Assembly (NCBI GenBank): GCA_017446355.1
Contig: JAFSQZ010000026.1
Coordinates: 1 to 6,177, forward strand
Length of the DNA stretch: 6,177 bases
Direction: 5' to 3'
Source: Neisseriaceae bacterium
Lineage (GTDB): Bacteria; Pseudomonadota; Gammaproteobacteria; Burkholderiales; Neisseriaceae
Shown: positions 3,910 through 6,177 of the stretch, piece after piece
How positions within the stretch are numbered: position 1 is the stretch's first letter
How the letters are laid out: each line of letters starts with the position of its first letter
Translations under genes and position numbers: made by a program
The notes under the pieces: generated by a model
The model's input: only the letters and a program-made list of their open reading frames with translations
What the model was told of the DNA's origin: nothing
The model's database searches: none

Positions 3910-6177
3910 TTGAAACCTAATTGGCAACAAGTTTTAGCAAAAGACGTTCACTATTTAAAAAAAGCGTTCAGGCAGCCTGAAAAGTATGGCGGATTAGCAA
4001 CAGTACAACGCAAATATCAACAATCTCACCAAACTTTTTTAAAGCGTTTAAACCAACTTCCCACACCTACTTTTGATGGCAGTTTACCTGTTCATACAAA
4101 ACTTGAAAGCATTCGTGAAACCATCGCACAACATCAGGTAACCATTATTTGTGGTGAAACAGGTTCAGGGAAAACCACGCAAATTCCTAAAATCTGTTTA
4201 GAGCTGGGACGTGGTGTAGCGGGTTTGATTGGGCATACGCAACCACGCCGTTTGGCTGCACGTTCGGTGGCAGAACGTATTGCCGAAGAGTTAAACAGTG
4301 AAATAGGACAAGCCGTTGGTTATAAAGTACGTTTTAATGATGAAACGTCTTCACAATCGTTTATTAAATTGATGACAGACGGTATTTTATTAGCGGAAAC
4401 GCAAACCGACCGTTTTCTCAATCAATATGACACCATTATCATTGATGAAGCCCATGAACGCAGCCTGAATATTGATTTTCTTTTAGGCTACCTGAAACAG
4501 CTTTTACCAAAACGTCCTGATTTAAAAGTGATTATTACGTCTGCAACCATTGATGCGCATCGTTTTTCAGAGCATTTTCATCACGCCCCTATTATTGAAG
4601 TCAGTGGACGCACGTATCCTGTGAGCGTGTTATACCGTCCTTTGCACGAAACTGATGAAGATGAAGCGGAAATAGAATTAGCCGATGCAATTGTTGATGC
4701 GGCTGACGAGTTAGCACATTTGGGACAAGGCGATATTTTGGTGTTTTTGGCAGGTGAACGTGAAATTCGTGAAGCCGCAGAAGCTTTGCGTAAATCGCCA
4801 CTGCGCAAAAATGATGAAATTTTGCCACTTTTTGCGCGTTTATCTACACAAGAACAACATAAAATTTTCCACCCCAAAGACCAAACCAGACGAATTATTT
4901 TGGCAACCAACGTGGCGGAAACTTCGCTGACGGTACCACGTATTCGTTATGTGATTGACACAGGCTTGGCGCGTGTTAAACGTTATTCGGCTCGTGCAAA
5001 AGTAGAACAATTACACGTTGAAAAAATTTCGCAGGCAGCAGCAAAACAGCGTGCAGGACGGTGTGGACGCATTTCTGCTGGCGTGTGTATTCGCTTGTAT
5101 TCACAAGAAGATTTTGAACAACGTGCTGCATTTACCGACCCTGAAATTATTCGCAGCAATTTAGCGGCGGTGATTTTGCGTATGGCTGCCTTAAAATTGG
5201 GTGATGTTGCAGCATTTCCTTTTTTGGAAGCCCCAGACCAACGCTATATCAATGATGGTTTTCAAGTTTTGCAAGAATTGGGAGCCGTTAATGAACGCAA
5301 TCAATTAAGCAAACTCGGTGAACAAATGGCGCGTTTGCCGATTGACCCTAAAATTTCACGAATGCTGTTGGCAGCAAAAAAACACCATTGTGTTGCAGAA
5401 ATGTTAATCATTGTTGCAGCTCTGTCCATTCAAGACCCACGCGAACGTCCTTTGGAACTTCGTGAAGCCGCTAATAAAGCGCACGAACGTTTTACCGATA
5501 AGCAATCGGATTTTTTAACTTATCTGAATATTTGGGACAGTTTCCAACGTGAACGCGATAAAAAATTATCCAATAAACAATTGATTCAATGGTGTCATCA
5601 ATATTTCTTATCGCATTTGCGTATGCGTGAATGGCGCGAGCTGCATCATCAATTAACGGATATTGCGGTGGAAATGGGTTTAACCACGCGAGAACAAGCA
5701 TTCAGGCAGCCTGAAAATTTATCTGTCTTTCACCAAACGGACATCACAGAAGACTTTGATTTATCCGCTAAATTCAAACAAAAACAATTGGATAAAAAAC
5801 ATCATCGCGCCAACATCAAAGCCAAAAAAGAAACCAGTTACGAACAAATTCATCGTGCGTTATTAACGGGTTTAATTGCCAATATTGGCTTAAAATCGCC
5901 TGAAAACCACGATTACACAGGCGCACGTGGTAGTCATTTTTACTTATTTCCCACTTCCGCGCTGTTTAAAAGCAAACCCAAATGGGTGATGGCAGCAGAA
6001 TTAACCGAAACATCAAAACTTTATGCACGCGATGTTGCCATTATCCAACCTGAATGGATTGAACAAGAAACCCCACATTTGGTGCGTTATCATTATTTTG
6101 AACCACATTGGGAACAAAAACGTGGCGAAGTCATTGCCAGTGAACGCGTTACCTTATACGGTTTAACCGTGTTACCG
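3910..6177 (+). CDS. hrpA: DEAH-box ATP-dependent RNA helicase HrpA (3' end outside window)
   Basis: An open frame of 756 codons runs off the right edge; full-length HrpA is about 1,300 residues. HrpA is a cytoplasmic 3'-5' RNA helicase linked to mRNA processing and, in more recent E. coli work, to rescue of stalled ribosomes. Counting from TTG 3910, the core motifs are GETGSGKT (Walker A, 82-89), DEAH (179-182), SAT (211-213), TNVAETS (333-339) and QRAGRCGR (motif VI, 380-387). A helicase-associated region follows (about 460-540, including LSKLGEQMARLPIDPKISRML), then an OB-like segment (about 655-720). The window ends near the start of the HrpA-specific C-terminal domain. The start is uncertain: TTG 3910 has the better ribosome binding site, while ATG 3868 would add 14 residues (MLFSGCLHCVKGYT) encoded partly by DUS sequence. 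Two complete DUS encode FRQPE at residues 20-24 and 598-602. The 77-bp gap after def suggests possible co-transcription. The family call is certain. Confidence 0.95.
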   Translation, partial: MKPNWQQVLAKDVHYLKKAFRQPEKYGGLATVQRKYQQSHQTFLKRLNQLPTPTFDGSLPVHTKLESIRETIAQHQVTIICGETGSGKTTQIPKICLELGRGVAGLIGHTQPRRLAARSVAERIAEELNSEIGQAVGYKVRFNDETSSQSFIKLMTDGILLAETQTDRFLNQYDTIIIDEAHERSLNIDFLLGYLKQLLPKRPDLKVIITSATIDAHRFSEHFHHAPIIEVSGRTYPVSVLYRPLHETDEDEAEIELADAIVDAADELAHLGQGDILVFLAGEREIREAAEALRKSPLRKNDEILPLFARLSTQEQHKIFHPKDQTRRIILATNVAETSLTVPRIRYVIDTGLARVKRYSARAKVEQLHVEKISQAAAKQRAGRCGRISAGVCIRLYSQEDFEQRAAFTDPEIIRSNLAAVILRMAALKLGDVAAFPFLEAPDQRYINDGFQVLQELGAVNERNQLSKLGEQMARLPIDPKISRMLLAAKKHHCVAEMLIIVAALSIQDPRERPLELREAANKAHERFTDKQSDFLTYLNIWDSFQRERDKKLSNKQLIQWCHQYFLSHLRMREWRELHHQLTDIAVEMGLTTREQAFRQPENLSVFHQTDITEDFDLSAKFKQKQLDKKHHRANIKAKKETSYEQIHRALLTGLIANIGLKSPENHDYTGARGSHFYLFPTSALFKSKPKWVMAAELTETSKLYARDVAIIQPEWIEQETPHLVRYHYFEPHWEQKRGEVIASERVTLYGLTVLP
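3967..3981. repeat. Composite DUS inside hrpA (N-terminal region)
   Basis: An exact TTCAGGCAGCCTGAA in frame, translated FRQPE, residues 20-24. Its 15-bp length preserves the frame. It lies in the variable N-terminal region ahead of the helicase core. Confidence 0.85.
4485..4496 (+). repeat. Possible variant DUS inside hrpA (AGGCTACCTGAA)
   Basis: AGGCTACCTGAA differs by one base from AGGCTGCCTGAA and, from memory, equals the Eikenella DUS dialect. It encodes part of LLGYLKQ just after the DEAH motif, so it may be coincidental coding sequence or a drifted site. Confidence 0.4.
5701..5715. repeat. Composite DUS inside hrpA (between helicase-associated and OB-like regions)
   Basis: A second exact TTCAGGCAGCCTGAA in the same frame and orientation as the one at 3967, again giving FRQPE (residues 598-602). 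It sits in a probable linker between TTREQA and NLSVFHQT. Confidence 0.85.

Noticed and set aside
4581..4910. Minus-strand open frames inside hrpA, including the one at 5492-5701
   Set aside because: They are antisense to a conserved helicase coding region and have no recognisable motifs.

Overview
The window looks like chromosomal housekeeping DNA from an AT-rich member of the Neisseriaceae. The strongest evidence is the repeated 12-mer AGGCAGCCTGAA and its partner AGGCTGCCTGAA. From memory, these are the DNA uptake sequence (DUS) dialects of Kingella and Simonsiella. Gene content (RhlE-type helicase, HprA-type dehydrogenase, a LysM protein divergent from def, and hrpA) also fits this family. 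The genus is not resolved, because most sites match both dialects at once.

Layout, left to right. (1) The 3' end of a DEAD-box RNA helicase gene (rhlE-like) with a lysine/histidine-rich tail, closed by a strong hairpin-plus-T-run terminator. (2) A complete D-2-hydroxyacid dehydrogenase gene (hprA-like) at 618-1556. It is bracketed by three copies, two of them decayed, of a roughly 90-110 bp palindromic intergenic repeat. (3) The 1557-1898 gap holds no gene. It contains two of those repeat copies, two DUS sites and a bidirectional terminator. (4) On the minus strand, a secreted or periplasmic LysM protein (1899-3149). (5) Divergent from it, peptide deformylase def (3329-3832), whose promoter region carries a near-perfect 22-bp tandem duplication. 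(6) hrpA, a DEAH-box RNA helicase, begins at TTG 3910 (or ATG 3868) and runs off the right edge. Its coding sequence contains two complete in-frame DUS copies, each encoding FRQPE.

The genes do not form one pathway: RhlE and HrpA act on RNA or ribosomes, Def on nascent proteins, the LysM protein at the cell wall, and HprA in central metabolism. def and hrpA are co-oriented, 77 bp apart, and may be co-transcribed. The usual def partner fmt is not next to def.

I found no convincing new multi-gene system. The most interesting signals are small-scale: the self-palindromic DUS that reads as two dialects on its two strands, DUS inside coding sequence, a DUS inverted pair lying over a possible hrpA start, the 22-bp promoter duplication, and the decaying palindromic repeat family around hprA.
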